Assembly (NCBI GenBank): GCA_944389615.1
Contig: CALXNA010000005.1
Coordinates: 1 to 64,000, forward strand
DNA length: 64,000 bases
Direction of reading: 5' to 3'
Origin: an uncultured Anaerobiospirillum sp.
GTDB taxonomy: Bacteria; Pseudomonadota; Gammaproteobacteria; Enterobacterales; Succinivibrionaceae
Shown here: positions 36,547-45,691 of the stretch, one piece after another
Position numbering within the stretch: position 1 is the first letter of the stretch
Layout of the letters: every line of letters starts with the position of its first letter
The notes under the pieces: generated by a model
What the model was told of the DNA's origin: nothing
What the model saw: only the letters and a program-made list of their open reading frames with translations
Database searches by the model: none
Translations under genes and position numbers: made by a program

Positions 36547-37596
36547 TTAGAAGGTGTCGACCTTCTGGTAGGCCTTGGCCGTGGCGATACGGCCATGGCG
36601 CGTGCGCTGGACATAGCCCTGCTGGATGAGGTACGGCTCGACCACATTCTCGAGGGTTTCGCGCTCGTAGCCGAGCGAGGCGGCCATGCTCTCGATGCCG
36701 ACCGGGCCGCCATTGAAATCGCAGACGATGGTCGAGAGATAGGCGCGATCGAAGTCATCAAAGCCGTCGTGGTCGATCTTGAGGATGGTGAGCGCCTTAT
36801 CGGCGATCTCTTGGGTGATGGTGCCATCGCCCTTGACCTCGGCGTAATCGCGCACGCGCTTGAGCAAGCGATTGGCAATACGCGGGGTGCCGCGGGCACG
36901 CTTGGCGATCTCAAGGCCGCCTGCCAGCTCCAGCGGAATGTTAAGCTTCTTAGCCGAAGCGGTGATGATGAGCAAGAGCTCCTCGGGGGTGTAGTAGCTC
37001 AGCTGCAAGATAATGCCAAAGCGCGCGCGGAGCGGTGAGGTCAAGGTGCCCGCACGCGTGGTAGCGCCGATTAGGGTAAAGGGTTGCAATCCGATCTTGA
37101 TCGAGCGCGCCGAGGGGCCTTCGCCCGTGAGGATGTCTACTTGATAATCCTCCATCGCCGGGTACAAGAACTCCTCGATCACCGGATTTAAGCGGTGAAT
37201 CTCATCGATGAAGAGGACATCGCGCCGCCCGAGGTTGGTCAAGATCGCCGCGGCATCACCCTTTTTCTCAAGAGCGGGGCCGGAGGTGCTCGAGAGGTTG
37301 ACCTTAAGCTCGTTGGCGATGATGTTGGAGAGCGTGGTCTTGCCCAGTCCCGGTGGCCCGAAGATCAAGACATGGTCTAAGGCCTCACCACGCTTGCGCG
37401 CAGCGGCAAGGGCAATCTCAAGCTGCGACTTGACGCTCTCTTGGCCGATGTAATCGTGCAAGGTCTTAGGACGTAAGGCCCGATCTTCGCTCGAGTCCGT
37501 CACCTCCGCGGCGATCTCCTCGTAATTCTTTTCGGCCGCCACCGTGCGCGGCTCCACCTGTAATGAGTCCGCGACAATGCCTTGAACCGCCGCCAT
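36547..37596 (-). CDS. ruvB: Holliday junction helicase RuvB
   Basis: Hexameric AAA+ motor that drives branch migration with RuvA. 349 residues. Walker A is GPPGLGKT (80-87), Walker [10 protein letters not shown], sensor [18 protein letters not shown], and the winged-helix end [20 protein letters not shown] 37596 is used because AGGAAGG precedes it; the longer frame to 37656 adds a Gly-rich stretch without support. The N-terminus is about 15 residues longer than E. coli RuvB. Confidence 0.97.
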   Translation of the reverse strand: MAAVQGIVADSLQVEPRTVAAEKNYEEIAAEVTDSSEDRALRPKTLHDYIGQESVKSQLEIALAAARKRGEALDHVLIFGPPGLGKTTLSNIIANELKVNLSSTSGPALEKKGDAAAILTNLGRRDVLFIDEIHRLNPVIEEFLYPAMEDYQVDILTGEGPSARSIKIGLQPFTLIGATTRAGTLTSPLRARFGIILQLSYYTPEELLLIITASAKKLNIPLELAGGLEIAKRARGTPRIANRLLKRVRDYAEVKGDGTITQEIADKALTILKIDHDGFDDFDRAYLSTIVCDFNGGPVGIESMAASLGYERETLENVVEPYLIQQGYVQRTRHGRIATAKAYQKVDTF

Positions 37597-37773
37597 CTTG
37601 CCTTCCTCTCCGTCCAATCTCCACCCCACGCCGCTGCGCCCCACCCCAAGAACCAAGCCGCAGCCGTCAGCCTCAGCTTGAGCTCCTAGGGGCGGCTATT
37701 TTAGCATAGCGCCACGCGCCCTATCGCGCTGCAGGCGCTGCGCGCAGCGTGGCGCTCGGCGCCCCCAGCGCCG

Positions 37774-38406
37774 TTAGCGCTTGTTGAGCTGCTGCAGCGC
37801 CGCCACAATGATCTGCTCGGTGCTCATCTCCGGCTGGTAGACTGCGCGTACTGTGGTCATAGCCTGATTCTCCTTAAAGCCCAAGCTGACCAAGGCGCCG
37901 ATGGCATCCTCGCAGTTAAAGGCGGCGCTACGCTCTAAGTCTACTTTCTGGGCCGCAGCTGGGGCCGCAGGCGCCGAGTTGACGACATTAGCCTCTAAGT
38001 GGAGCTTGTCGATGCGATCGCGCATCTCCACGATGATGCGCTCGGCCGTTTTCTTGCCTACGCCCGGCACTGCGACCAAGGAGTTGACGCGCTCTTCTTT
38101 GATCACGGTGATGAAGTCTTTAAGGGCGAAGACCGAGAGCAAGGCCATGCCGATGCGCGGGCCGATGCCGTTGAGCTTGATCACCTCACGAAACAGCAGG
38201 CGCTCTTCTTTAGTGTGAAAGCCATAGAGCAGCTGGGCATCCTCGCGCACCACCTGATGGATATACAAAAAGCACTCCGCGCCCACCTCCAGCTCGGTTA
38301 AGTACGAGACCGGCACCTCAACCTCGTAGCCTAAGCCGTCACTCGTCTCAATCAAGGCGGTCAACACCTCAAAGCCCAAGAGTTTGCCGCGAATGCTTCC
38401 GATCAT
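37774..38406 (-). CDS. ruvA: Holliday junction DNA-binding protein RuvA
   Basis: Tetrameric junction-binding partner of RuvB, 210 residues. OB-fold domain MIGSIRGKLLGFE, two helix-hairpin-helix motifs (LNGIGPRIGMALL and VPGVGKKTAERI), a linker, and the C-terminal RuvB-binding domain DAIGALVSLGFKENQA. AGGAG precedes the ATG. A gap of 177 bases to ruvB is longer than usual. Confidence 0.97.
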   Translation of the reverse strand: MIGSIRGKLLGFEVLTALIETSDGLGYEVEVPVSYLTELEVGAECFLYIHQVVREDAQLLYGFHTKEERLLFREVIKLNGIGPRIGMALLSVFALKDFITVIKEERVNSLVAVPGVGKKTAERIIVEMRDRIDKLHLEANVVNSAPAAPAAAQKVDLERSAAFNCEDAIGALVSLGFKENQAMTTVRAVYQPEMSTEQIIVAALQQLNKR

Positions 38407-38565
38407 AACCGCTCCTCACAAGTCTACTATCCACGCGCGCCGCGCGTCCGGCCCGGCGTGCTCAGCGCGCCAGCAGGCTGCGCCCAGCAGGCTGCGCCCG
38501 GCAAGACGCCCAGCGCGCCCAGCGCGCTGCCGGGCGCCGCCCATTATGGCATGCCGCGGCGCGCG

Positions 38566-39105
38566 CTACCACTTGGTGGCGCTGCGCCAGCGGCCGTTGA
38601 GGCTTGAGATGGGCCCGGAGGTCAGGCCCAGCACCTTGCTGACCTTATGGGTGTAGCCATGGCAGATGGCGCAGGCTAGGGCATCGGCCGCATCGCTTTG
38701 CGGGACGCCGTTTAAGCGCAGGATGTTTTTGACCATGTACTGCACTTGCCCCTTCTCGGCGGCGCCATAGCCCACCACCGCCTGCTTAATCTGCATCGGG
38801 GTGTACTCAAAGACCTCAAGCCCAGCGCGCGCCCCGACTACCATGGCCACGGCACGGGACTCGGAGAGCTTGATAGTAGACTGGACGTTCTTGGAGACGA
38901 AGGTCTCCTCGACCGCCATATGCTCCGGCTGAAACTGCTCGATGATGGCGCTCACCGCATCAAAGATAACGAGCAGGCGCTGATGCAAGGCCGCCGTGCC
39001 GGTCACAATGCAGCCTGAGCCCAAATAGTGGAGGTCGTTACCCTCCATCCTAACTACGCCATAGCCCATCTTACGCGAGCCCGGGTCAATGCCTAAGATG
39101 ACCAT
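38566..39105 (-). CDS. ruvC: Holliday junction resolvase RuvC
   Basis: Junction-cleaving endonuclease, 179 residues. The four metal-binding acidic residues sit at exactly the E. coli positions: Asp7 (VILGIDPGS), Glu66 (AVEETF), Asp138 and Asp141 (SDAADALA). AGGAG lies before the ATG. First gene of ruvC-ruvA-ruvB. Confidence 0.97.
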   Translation of the reverse strand: MVILGIDPGSRKMGYGVVRMEGNDLHYLGSGCIVTGTAALHQRLLVIFDAVSAIIEQFQPEHMAVEETFVSKNVQSTIKLSESRAVAMVVGARAGLEVFEYTPMQIKQAVVGYGAAEKGQVQYMVKNILRLNGVPQSDAADALACAICHGYTHKVSKVLGLTSGPISSLNGRWRSATKW

Positions 39106-39134
39106 GCGCTCCTACCTACCTTCTAACCACGGTA

Positions 39135-39290
39135 CTGCGCACCCCCATTGTTGACGCATCTTGTCATTGGCTTAAATAGGCTGCATCGCAGCACGCCCTA
39201 ATGTCTCTTGGAAGCTACATCAGGATACCATCAGACAACAAAAGGCCTATAAATAAGCGAGAAAAGATGCGTTGACAATGTGCGCACCCC
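39135..39290. repeat. Short element with inverted terminal repeats
   Basis: GCGCACCCCCATTGTTGACGCATCTT-type sequence at 39137-39162 reappears inverted at 39264-39286, with 4 bases missing and two changes. The total is about 155 bp, with an AT-richer interior. It could be a MITE-like insertion or paired regulatory sites before ruvC. Confidence 0.45.
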
Positions 39291-39416
39291 ACAACTTAAT
39301 CTAGCACAAAAACTCAGCTTGTGGCAGTTGTGACGCGCAAAAAAGCGGAGCCTGCGCCGAAGGCGCAGCGCGGGTGCGCGGCGCGCGGCGAGGCCGTGCA
39401 GCGGCGGGCGCAGTGC

Positions 39417-39471
39417 AAAAAGCGGAGCTCCGCAGCCCGGGCCGTAAGGCGCGGGCGGCAGGACTCCGCTT
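39417..39471 (-). terminator. Terminator of the TRAP operon
   Basis: On the minus strand AAGCGGAG pairs with CTCCGCTT around a GC-rich inner hairpin and is followed by TTTT. It lies about 50 bases after the dctM stop. Confidence 0.7.
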
Positions 39472-39522
39472 GGTGGTCGTTGTGCCGCTTTAAAAGAGCT
39501 GCGGCACTGGTTGATGATGGGG

Positions 39523-40824
39523 TTACATCAAGCCCATGGCCTCAGGGATGAAGAGCGAGAGGGATGGGACATAGGTGATGACTAAGAGCAAGGCGATCAG
39601 CATCATGAAGTACGGCAGGAGCATGACCGAGACGCGCTCGATCGAGCACTTGGTGATGCCGCAGCCGACGAACAAGACGGAGCCAACTGGTGGGGTCATC
39701 GAGCCGATGCACATGTTGAAGATCAACATGACGCCAAAGTGCACCGGATCCATGCCGAGGCTGACGCAGATCGGCAGGAAGATTGGGGTAAAGATCAAGA
39801 TCGCTGGAGTGATGTCGAGGAACATGCCGACCACCAGCAAGATGAAGTTCACCAAGAAGAAGATGACGTACTTGTTCTCAGAGATCGAGAGCAGGCCGCT
39901 GGCGATCGCATCGGGGATGCCCGAGTAGGCAATGACCCACGACATGGCGGCCGAGGCGGAGATCAAGAACAAGATGATGCCGCTGACACAGGCGCTGTCG
40001 ACCAAGATGCGGAAAAATTGCTTGAAGGTGATGGAGCGGTAGATGAGCGACAAGACCAAGCAATAGAGCACGCAGACACCGGCGCCTTCGGTCGCGGTGA
40101 AGACACCACCGACGATACCGCCGATGACCACGATGATGAGCAGGAAGCTCGGCAGTGCATCCAAGGTGACCTTGAGTACGGTCTTAAGCGGGACAAAGCC
40201 GGTGGTCGGGTACTTGTGGGCCTTGGCATACAAGAATGCCACCACCATGACGCCCAAGCCCATCAAAATGCCCGGAACATAGCCTGCCATGAACAGAGCC
40301 GAGATCGAGACGCCGCCGACCACTGAGGAGTAGACGATAAAGGCACTGGTCGGTGGGATGAGCAGGCCCGTCGGCGCCGAGGCGATGTTGACCGCCGTGG
40401 CAAAGGCCATGTCATACTTCTCTTCCTTTTGGATCGGGGCAATCGAGCCGCCCATCGCCGAGGCGGCGGCCACGCCTGAGCCTGCGAGCGCGCCAAAGAA
40501 CATATTGCCTAAGACGTTGGTCTGCGCCAAGGAGCCCGGGATGAAGCCGCAGAAGAGCTGGGCAAAGTTGATGATGCGCCGCGCGATACCACCATTGTTC
40601 ATGATGTTACCAGCCAAGATAAAGAGCGGCACGGCGAGCAGCGAGAAGCTCTCCACACCGGTGTTCATCTTCTGCATCACGATGAAGCTGACTTGGTCTA
40701 AGTTCAGCGAGGCCAAGCCCGTGGCGGCGGCCGCCAACACAATCGAGACGCTGATCGGTACGCTCAGCGCCAGTAAGAAAAAGAAGACGGCGAACAAGAT
40801 CACCGCGGTTAAGGCAATCGACAT
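39523..40824 (-). CDS. TRAP transporter large permease DctM
   Basis: Large membrane subunit of a tripartite ATP-independent transporter, 433 residues and about 12 membrane segments. Typical stretches are VPLFILAGNIMNNGGIARRI, AASAMGGSIAPIQKEEKYD, and DITPAILIFTPIFLPI. The ATG lies 2 bases beyond the dctQ stop, behind GAGGAG. Last gene of the dctPQM set. Confidence 0.96.
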   Translation of the reverse strand: MSIALTAVILFAVFFFLLALSVPISVSIVLAAAATGLASLNLDQVSFIVMQKMNTGVESFSLLAVPLFILAGNIMNNGGIARRIINFAQLFCGFIPGSLAQTNVLGNMFFGALAGSGVAAASAMGGSIAPIQKEEKYDMAFATAVNIASAPTGLLIPPTSAFIVYSSVVGGVSISALFMAGYVPGILMGLGVMVVAFLYAKAHKYPTTGFVPLKTVLKVTLDALPSFLLIIVVIGGIVGGVFTATEGAGVCVLYCLVLSLIYRSITFKQFFRILVDSACVSGIILFLISASAAMSWVIAYSGIPDAIASGLLSISENKYVIFFLVNFILLVVGMFLDITPAILIFTPIFLPICVSLGMDPVHFGVMLIFNMCIGSMTPPVGSVLFVGCGITKCSIERVSVMLLPYFMMLIALLLVITYVPSLSLFIPEAMGLM

Positions 40825-40826
40825 GG

Positions 40827-41402
40827 CTATTTCTCCTCGGCAGCGGCGGCAGTTGACTCAGTGGCGGTAGTCTTCTTGGCCTTCAGCTGGGCGCGCATTT
40901 GATCGCGCGCGGCCGTGGTCAGCTCAAGGCCGGTGATGTCCTCATAGAGGTTGATGATCTGCGCCACGATGATAAGCACTCCGGCGATCGGGGCCATCGA
41001 GTAGACCAAGGAGCGTGAAATCCCCAGCAAGGCCGAATACTCCATGCTCGCGGCGATGGTGAGGCGGGTGCCGCCGATCACCATGAAGACCAAGGCGAAG
41101 GCCAAGATGATGAGATCGACCACGGCGTTGATCTTGGTGCGCGCCTCGGGACTGAACTGGTCACGCACAATGGTCAGCTGCATGTGCGCGCGCGCTGAGA
41201 AGGCGTAGGCCGCGCCGATAAAGCCGGTCCAAATCAGGCAATAGCGCACCAGCTCTTCGGTAAAGGCCGAAGGCGCGCCTAAGACGTAGCGCGAGAACAC
41301 TTGCCATAAGACCAAGAGGGTCATTACCACCAAGAAGATGGTGCACAGGCTGGCCAAGATGAAGTTCATCGCCATCTTGACCTTAACTAACACAGCAAAC
41401 AT
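40827..41402 (-). CDS. TRAP transporter small permease DctQ
   Basis: Small membrane subunit, 191 residues with four membrane segments. Family features: VLWQVFSRYVLGAPSAFTEE and RAHMQLTIVRDQ. The C-terminus carries an unusual Lys/Thr/Ala-rich tail of about 30 residues. GGAGG precedes the ATG. It lies 11 bases after dctP. Confidence 0.95.
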   Translation of the reverse strand: MFAVLVKVKMAMNFILASLCTIFLVVMTLLVLWQVFSRYVLGAPSAFTEELVRYCLIWTGFIGAAYAFSARAHMQLTIVRDQFSPEARTKINAVVDLIILAFALVFMVIGGTRLTIAASMEYSALLGISRSLVYSMAPIAGVLIIVAQIINLYEDITGLELTTAARDQMRAQLKAKKTTATESTAAAAEEK

Positions 41403-41413
41403 CGCGACCTCCT

Positions 41414-42439
41414 CTACTGCGCCCGAATCTGATCAATTAAGGCTAAGAGCCGCGCGACGCCCGGGTACTCGGCGGCATACTGCTTAACCATACCGGCCGT
41501 GGCCTGACGGAAGGCTTCCTTATCGACGTCGTAGACGAAGGTCACGCCCATCTCGTTTTCAGCCTCGGCGATGGCGTCGGCCACCGATTGATCCCACATA
41601 GTCTGGTGATCAACGGTCGACTTACGCGCCGCGGCGATTAAGATCTGTTGATCCTCTGGGCTAATCGTATCCCAGACCTTGGAGGAGACCAGCAAGGCAT
41701 CGGGGATCATGGCGTGCTCGTCCTTGGAGAAGACCTTGCAGATCTCGCCATGCTTGCCCAAGGTCAACGCGGTCTCATTGTTCTCGGTGCCATCGATGAT
41801 GCCGGTCTGCAGCGAAGTGAAAACGTCGCCGTAGGCCATTGCCACCGGCGTGCCGCCCATCACCTCGACCATTTCGGTCTGCGACTTCATGTCCTGCACG
41901 CGGATCTTGAGGCCATGCAAGTCCTCAGGGGTGCGAATGGGCTTATCGACGGTGTAAAACGAGCGCGCCCCCGAGGTGTAGTAGGTCAAGGTCACAAAGC
42001 CCTTGTCGTGGCTGCTCAAGAAAAATTCATACATCGGATCGCTATCCATCACGGCATAGAAATCTTGAGTATCGTTGAAGATGTAAGGCAGGCCGAAGGT
42101 ATGGTAGGCATCGTCGTAGGTGGCAAGGCCCGGCGCCGAGACCTTGGTCATGGCAATGACCCCGGCCATCACCTGCTCCATGGTCTCAACTTCGCTCCCC
42201 AATTGGCCATTGGCGAAGATCTTGATTTGGATGCGTCCATTGGTACGCTCGTTGACCTCGGAGGCAAACTCCGCGATCGCCTGATGGACGGTATGGGTTT
42301 CACTCATGTTATGCGCAAGCGCCAGCACCATCGGGTGCTCGGCCGTCGCCTCGGCGCTATTGGTCGCGCTTTGCTGCGAGCACGCGCCCAAGCTCAGCGC
42401 GAGCGCCAGCGCGCACGTCGCCTTCAACATTCTTCTCAT
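41414..42439 (-). CDS. TRAP transporter solute-binding lipoprotein DctP
   Basis: Extracytoplasmic binding protein of 341 residues. ATG 42439 gives a lipoprotein signal with LSLGAC (Cys20), so it should be membrane-anchored rather than free in the periplasm. DctP features include LHGLKIRVQDM, with the arginine that binds carboxylate ligands, and QTGIIDGTENNE. The ligand is probably a sugar acid or other organic acid. The adjacent GH31 enzyme suggests a product of glycoside breakdown. Confidence 0.93.
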   Translation of the reverse strand: MRRMLKATCALALALSLGACSQQSATNSAEATAEHPMVLALAHNMSETHTVHQAIAEFASEVNERTNGRIQIKIFANGQLGSEVETMEQVMAGVIAMTKVSAPGLATYDDAYHTFGLPYIFNDTQDFYAVMDSDPMYEFFLSSHDKGFVTLTYYTSGARSFYTVDKPIRTPEDLHGLKIRVQDMKSQTEMVEVMGGTPVAMAYGDVFTSLQTGIIDGTENNETALTLGKHGEICKVFSKDEHAMIPDALLVSSKVWDTISPEDQQILIAAARKSTVDHQTMWDQSVADAIAEAENEMGVTFVYDVDKEAFRQATAGMVKQYAAEYPGVARLLALIDQIRAQ

Positions 42440-42492
42440 CGACAAAGTCCTCTTAACACTATCCACATAAAGGGCGAAACGCCCAAACGCTG

Positions 42493-42523
42493 ACAAAAGG
42501 CCCCCTACCCCCAAGCAGGGGCC
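42493..42523 (-). terminator. Terminator between the GH31 gene and dctP
   Basis: On the minus strand CGGCCCC and GGGGGCC pair around a G-rich loop, followed by TTTTG. Its position suggests GH31 mRNA ends here at least in part, so dctPQM may have partly separate expression. Confidence 0.6.
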
Positions 42524-42651
42524 GTTTCATCAGTAATACAGGAAGGATGCGGCACCGGCCCCTCCCACAGAGGCAGGCCGCAAGGTAGCCGGGGCAGGCC
42601 GCCGCTGGCGCCGCCACCGCTGGCGGCACCGAGGCGGCGCCAAAAGCGCCG

Positions 42652-45162
42652 TTACATACCGATCATGTCGAACGGCTCAAAGGAGATTACGACCTCATAA
42701 TCCTCAGTGATGTGCGGGTACTTGATCTCGACGCACTTCTTGCTCTGCGAGTAGTACCAGGCGCACTCTGCCTGAGCAAAAGCCGGACGGTGCAGCAAGT
42801 GCGGCAGCTTGCGCCCTTGCACCATGACATAGAATGGGCACTTGTCATGACGGATGACGCGCAGCTCAACCTGCTCAATGGGGCTCTGATAGGCACCCTC
42901 ATAGTGGAAGTTAAAGCGCGTCAGCGCGCCCGCACTCATCGTGATCGCGGTGGTGCGGTACTGGCCTTTGAGATAGTCGTTGGAGACGCCATCGTCCTCA
43001 TAGAGGGTGAAGCTGCCGTCCTTGTCCGGCGCGGCCAAGATCACCAAGTGCTTGACCTGATCGCGCTGCAGATTGCGGATCTTTTCCTCCTCTCCGGCCA
43101 TGACCACGATTTCGCCGCCGCGCAGGAACATCGGGATCGAGCTTAAGTCGACCTCAAAGTCGACCGTGCTGCCGCCCTGATATGGGGTGCAGGTGGTGAA
43201 GTCGTAGAAGACCTCATCTTGCGGGAAGTAGACCGAGCGTACCTTTTGTCCCTTGTTCAGGACATTGGCGATCAAGAGCGCCCGCCCCAGCATAAAGGTC
43301 TCGGCTTCGTCGTAGACCTTCTGGTCGTGCTGGAACTCAAGGAGCAGCGGGCTAAAGTACGGCAAGCCGGTCTGATGGGCCCGGTACATCAGGGAGTACA
43401 GATATGGGCTCAAGCGATAGCGCAGATTGATGGCATCGTGGATCAGATGCTTGGTGCCCGAGTACATCCACGGCTCGGTCACCGAGTTGTCGGTATTGAC
43501 CGAGTGAATCGAGAAGCGCGGCTGGAAGATGCCGTTTTGTACCCAGCGCACGAAGAGCTCTTCTTCAGGGGCGATGCCGTAGAAGCCGCCGATGTCTGAG
43601 CCTTGGTTGGCCACGCCTGAGAGCGACATGCCCAGCATCGTGCCTACGTTGTACTTTAAGGTCTCATAGCAGGTGAGGTTATCGCCCGACCACGTCTGTG
43701 CATAGCGCTGAATACCGGCATGGCCCGAGCGGCACACCACAAACGGGCGCTTGTTGGGGTAGAACTCCTGTAAGGCCTCGACGGTGATCTGGCACATCAG
43801 ATTGCTCATCACCGCCTTGATCTCGCCAATGGTGCAGCCTGCGCCCTCAAGGTAGCAGCGCGCGTCCTTATTGACCAAGCTGTCGTACTCGCAGTTATCG
43901 TTCCACACCGAGTAGCAGCCATAGGCAAAGAGCTGGTCTTTGAGCTGCTGCTTCCAGTAGCTGCGGGTACTTGCGCGGGTAAAGTCGGCAAAATAGCCCT
44001 TACCGCCCCACCACGTGCCCACGGCCGGGCGATCTTCGTGCTCATCTTGCACGAAGATGTCATGCGCCAGCATGTCTGGTACCTTTGGGTGGACGCATAA
44101 GATACCCGGCTTGACGTTAGGCGAGACCACGATGCCCAAGGCATCCATGTCCGCAAAGTAGGCCTTAGGATCAGGGAAGCGCTCCTCGTTCCATGTGAAG
44201 ACGCAGCGCTTGAGGCCTGCGCTGGTCTCGGCAGTGCAATAGCCCGAGCTCAGCTGGAAGCCGTCGATACCGATGTCCTCGGCGCGCGCGGTGTTGATAA
44301 AGAGCTCAATGGCTTGATCGCAGTCGCGCTCCAGCTCCGCGTAGTACATCGATGAGCCCAAGTAACCCAAGGCAGCCTTAGGCAGCATGATGCTCTTGCC
44401 GGTCAAATCGGTATAGCGTGAGATTACTGAGGAGACCTCAGGGCCTGCGATGAAGAAGAGATCGATGTCCCCGGCATTGGCCCGGAAGGTCGAGTGCATA
44501 TGCCAGTAGTTGCTCTTACGGCGGCCCATATCGAAGTCGCACTCGCAGGTGCTGTGATAGAAGTAGCCGCAAGCGCGCTTGGTGACGTGATTGAGCTTGA
44601 TGTAGAACGGGATGTGCTTGTACAAGGAGTCGGTGCGCTCCGGGTCATAACCCATGGCATCGGTCGGGCTCATCGTCATCACCGTCTGGGCCTTGTTAAA
44701 GCGCCCGCCCTTCTCGCCAAAGCCATAGAAACCGTCGGTCGGCTCAATCTCGCTGACATGCAAGCGCCGGTGATTGCTGTCCTCTTGCAGCGCCAAGTCA
44801 ACGCAATCGCGATGCAGCACATGCCCCTCTAAGTCGCAGATCTCAAGCTGATACGGCTGCTTGTGGATGATGACCTTAAGCGCCGAGCCGACCAAGGTAA
44901 AACACTGCGGCGTCTCAAAGAGCTGCGGCTGCTCGCAGGTCACGCGCTGCCGGGCGGCGCCCAGCACCTCATCGGTGATGCTATCCCATGCGGTCATGAC
45001 CAAGGAGTACGAGGCCTCCAAGAACTTGCCGTCAAAGCTGGCGCGCATTCTGATGATGTACGGCGTCAAGAAGTAAAGGCGCAGTGCAATCCCCGCATCC
45101 GTGGCAATCTGGCAGTAGTTAGAGTGGACTTCCACTCCGGTCGCTTGCGTAACAACCCGCAT
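42652..45162 (-). CDS. GH31 family alpha-glycosidase
   Basis: 836 residues. An N-terminal beta domain contains GFYGFGEKGGRFNKA, as in GH31 enzymes. In the catalytic barrel the nucleophile is the Asp of YSVWNDNCEYD (about 420) and the acid/base the Asp of TWSGDN (about 491). A GVANQGSDIGGFYG segment follows, then C-terminal beta domains. ATG 45162 follows TAGGAG; the longer frame to 45270 lacks support. There is no signal peptide, so the substrate is imported first. Specificity (glucoside, xyloside or other) cannot be told. It is divergent from the AraC gene. Confidence 0.92.
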   Translation of the reverse strand: MRVVTQATGVEVHSNYCQIATDAGIALRLYFLTPYIIRMRASFDGKFLEASYSLVMTAWDSITDEVLGAARQRVTCEQPQLFETPQCFTLVGSALKVIIHKQPYQLEICDLEGHVLHRDCVDLALQEDSNHRRLHVSEIEPTDGFYGFGEKGGRFNKAQTVMTMSPTDAMGYDPERTDSLYKHIPFYIKLNHVTKRACGYFYHSTCECDFDMGRRKSNYWHMHSTFRANAGDIDLFFIAGPEVSSVISRYTDLTGKSIMLPKAALGYLGSSMYYAELERDCDQAIELFINTARAEDIGIDGFQLSSGYCTAETSAGLKRCVFTWNEERFPDPKAYFADMDALGIVVSPNVKPGILCVHPKVPDMLAHDIFVQDEHEDRPAVGTWWGGKGYFADFTRASTRSYWKQQLKDQLFAYGCYSVWNDNCEYDSLVNKDARCYLEGAGCTIGEIKAVMSNLMCQITVEALQEFYPNKRPFVVCRSGHAGIQRYAQTWSGDNLTCYETLKYNVGTMLGMSLSGVANQGSDIGGFYGIAPEEELFVRWVQNGIFQPRFSIHSVNTDNSVTEPWMYSGTKHLIHDAINLRYRLSPYLYSLMYRAHQTGLPYFSPLLLEFQHDQKVYDEAETFMLGRALLIANVLNKGQKVRSVYFPQDEVFYDFTTCTPYQGGSTVDFEVDLSSIPMFLRGGEIVVMAGEEEKIRNLQRDQVKHLVILAAPDKDGSFTLYEDDGVSNDYLKGQYRTTAITMSAGALTRFNFHYEGAYQSPIEQVELRVIRHDKCPFYVMVQGRKLPHLLHRPAFAQAECAWYYSQSKKCVEIKYPHITEDYEVVISFEPFDMIGM

Positions 45163-45520
45163 GGTCAAACTCCTAAGACAAAGACACGAAGCCTCACGGC
45201 TCAAGCCTAGAATCATCTTAAGACAGCGCAGGCGGACATTACTCCACGGATTTTGCCGTGATCGGGGCAAAATTCAACATTTCTTGCACTTACCACAAAT
45301 CTGGGATAAAACTCACACTTTGGCACAACCGCATAAACAAGCCTTTATTCGGCCCCAAGCGCGTATTATGCTAAGACTACTCCACCCCAAGGCCCTGCCC
45401 GTGCCCCCACATCGGGGCAAAATCGTATGGGTCAGCGCCCGCGCCTAGGCCTACGGCCCGCCTCGCGCCTCCGCGCATGACCGGATGAGCAGTACAGCGT
45501 GGCCGACGCCCGTACAACAA
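45163..45520. promoter_or_regulatory. Divergent control region of GH31 and AraC genes
   Basis: ATTTTGCC, eight bases, GGCAAAAT is a perfect inverted repeat at 45250-45273. Its right half in context, ATCGGGGCAAAAT (45261-45273), recurs as a direct repeat at 45411-45423, 150 bp away. These are plausible sites for the adjacent AraC-type regulator. Confidence 0.5.
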
Positions 45521-45660
45521 GGCCGTACGAGCAGTAACAAGGTCGGCGGCCATGCAGCAAGGTCGGCGGCCGTGCAGCAAGGTTAGCAGCCGTGCAGCAA
45601 GGTTAGCGGCCGTGCAACAAGGTTAGCGGCCGTGCAACAAGGCCGACGGCTCAGGCAACT
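45521..45660. repeat. 20-bp tandem repeat upstream of the AraC gene
   Basis: Units of exactly 20 bp begin at 45521, 45541, 45561, 45581, 45601, 45621 and 45641, of the form GGTTAGCGGCCGTGCAACAA with small changes. Outer units are the most diverged. The array ends about 30 bases before the AraC start codon. Confidence 0.9.
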
Positions 45661-45691
45661 TCGGCAGTGGAGCTAAGCTAAGGACAGCAGC

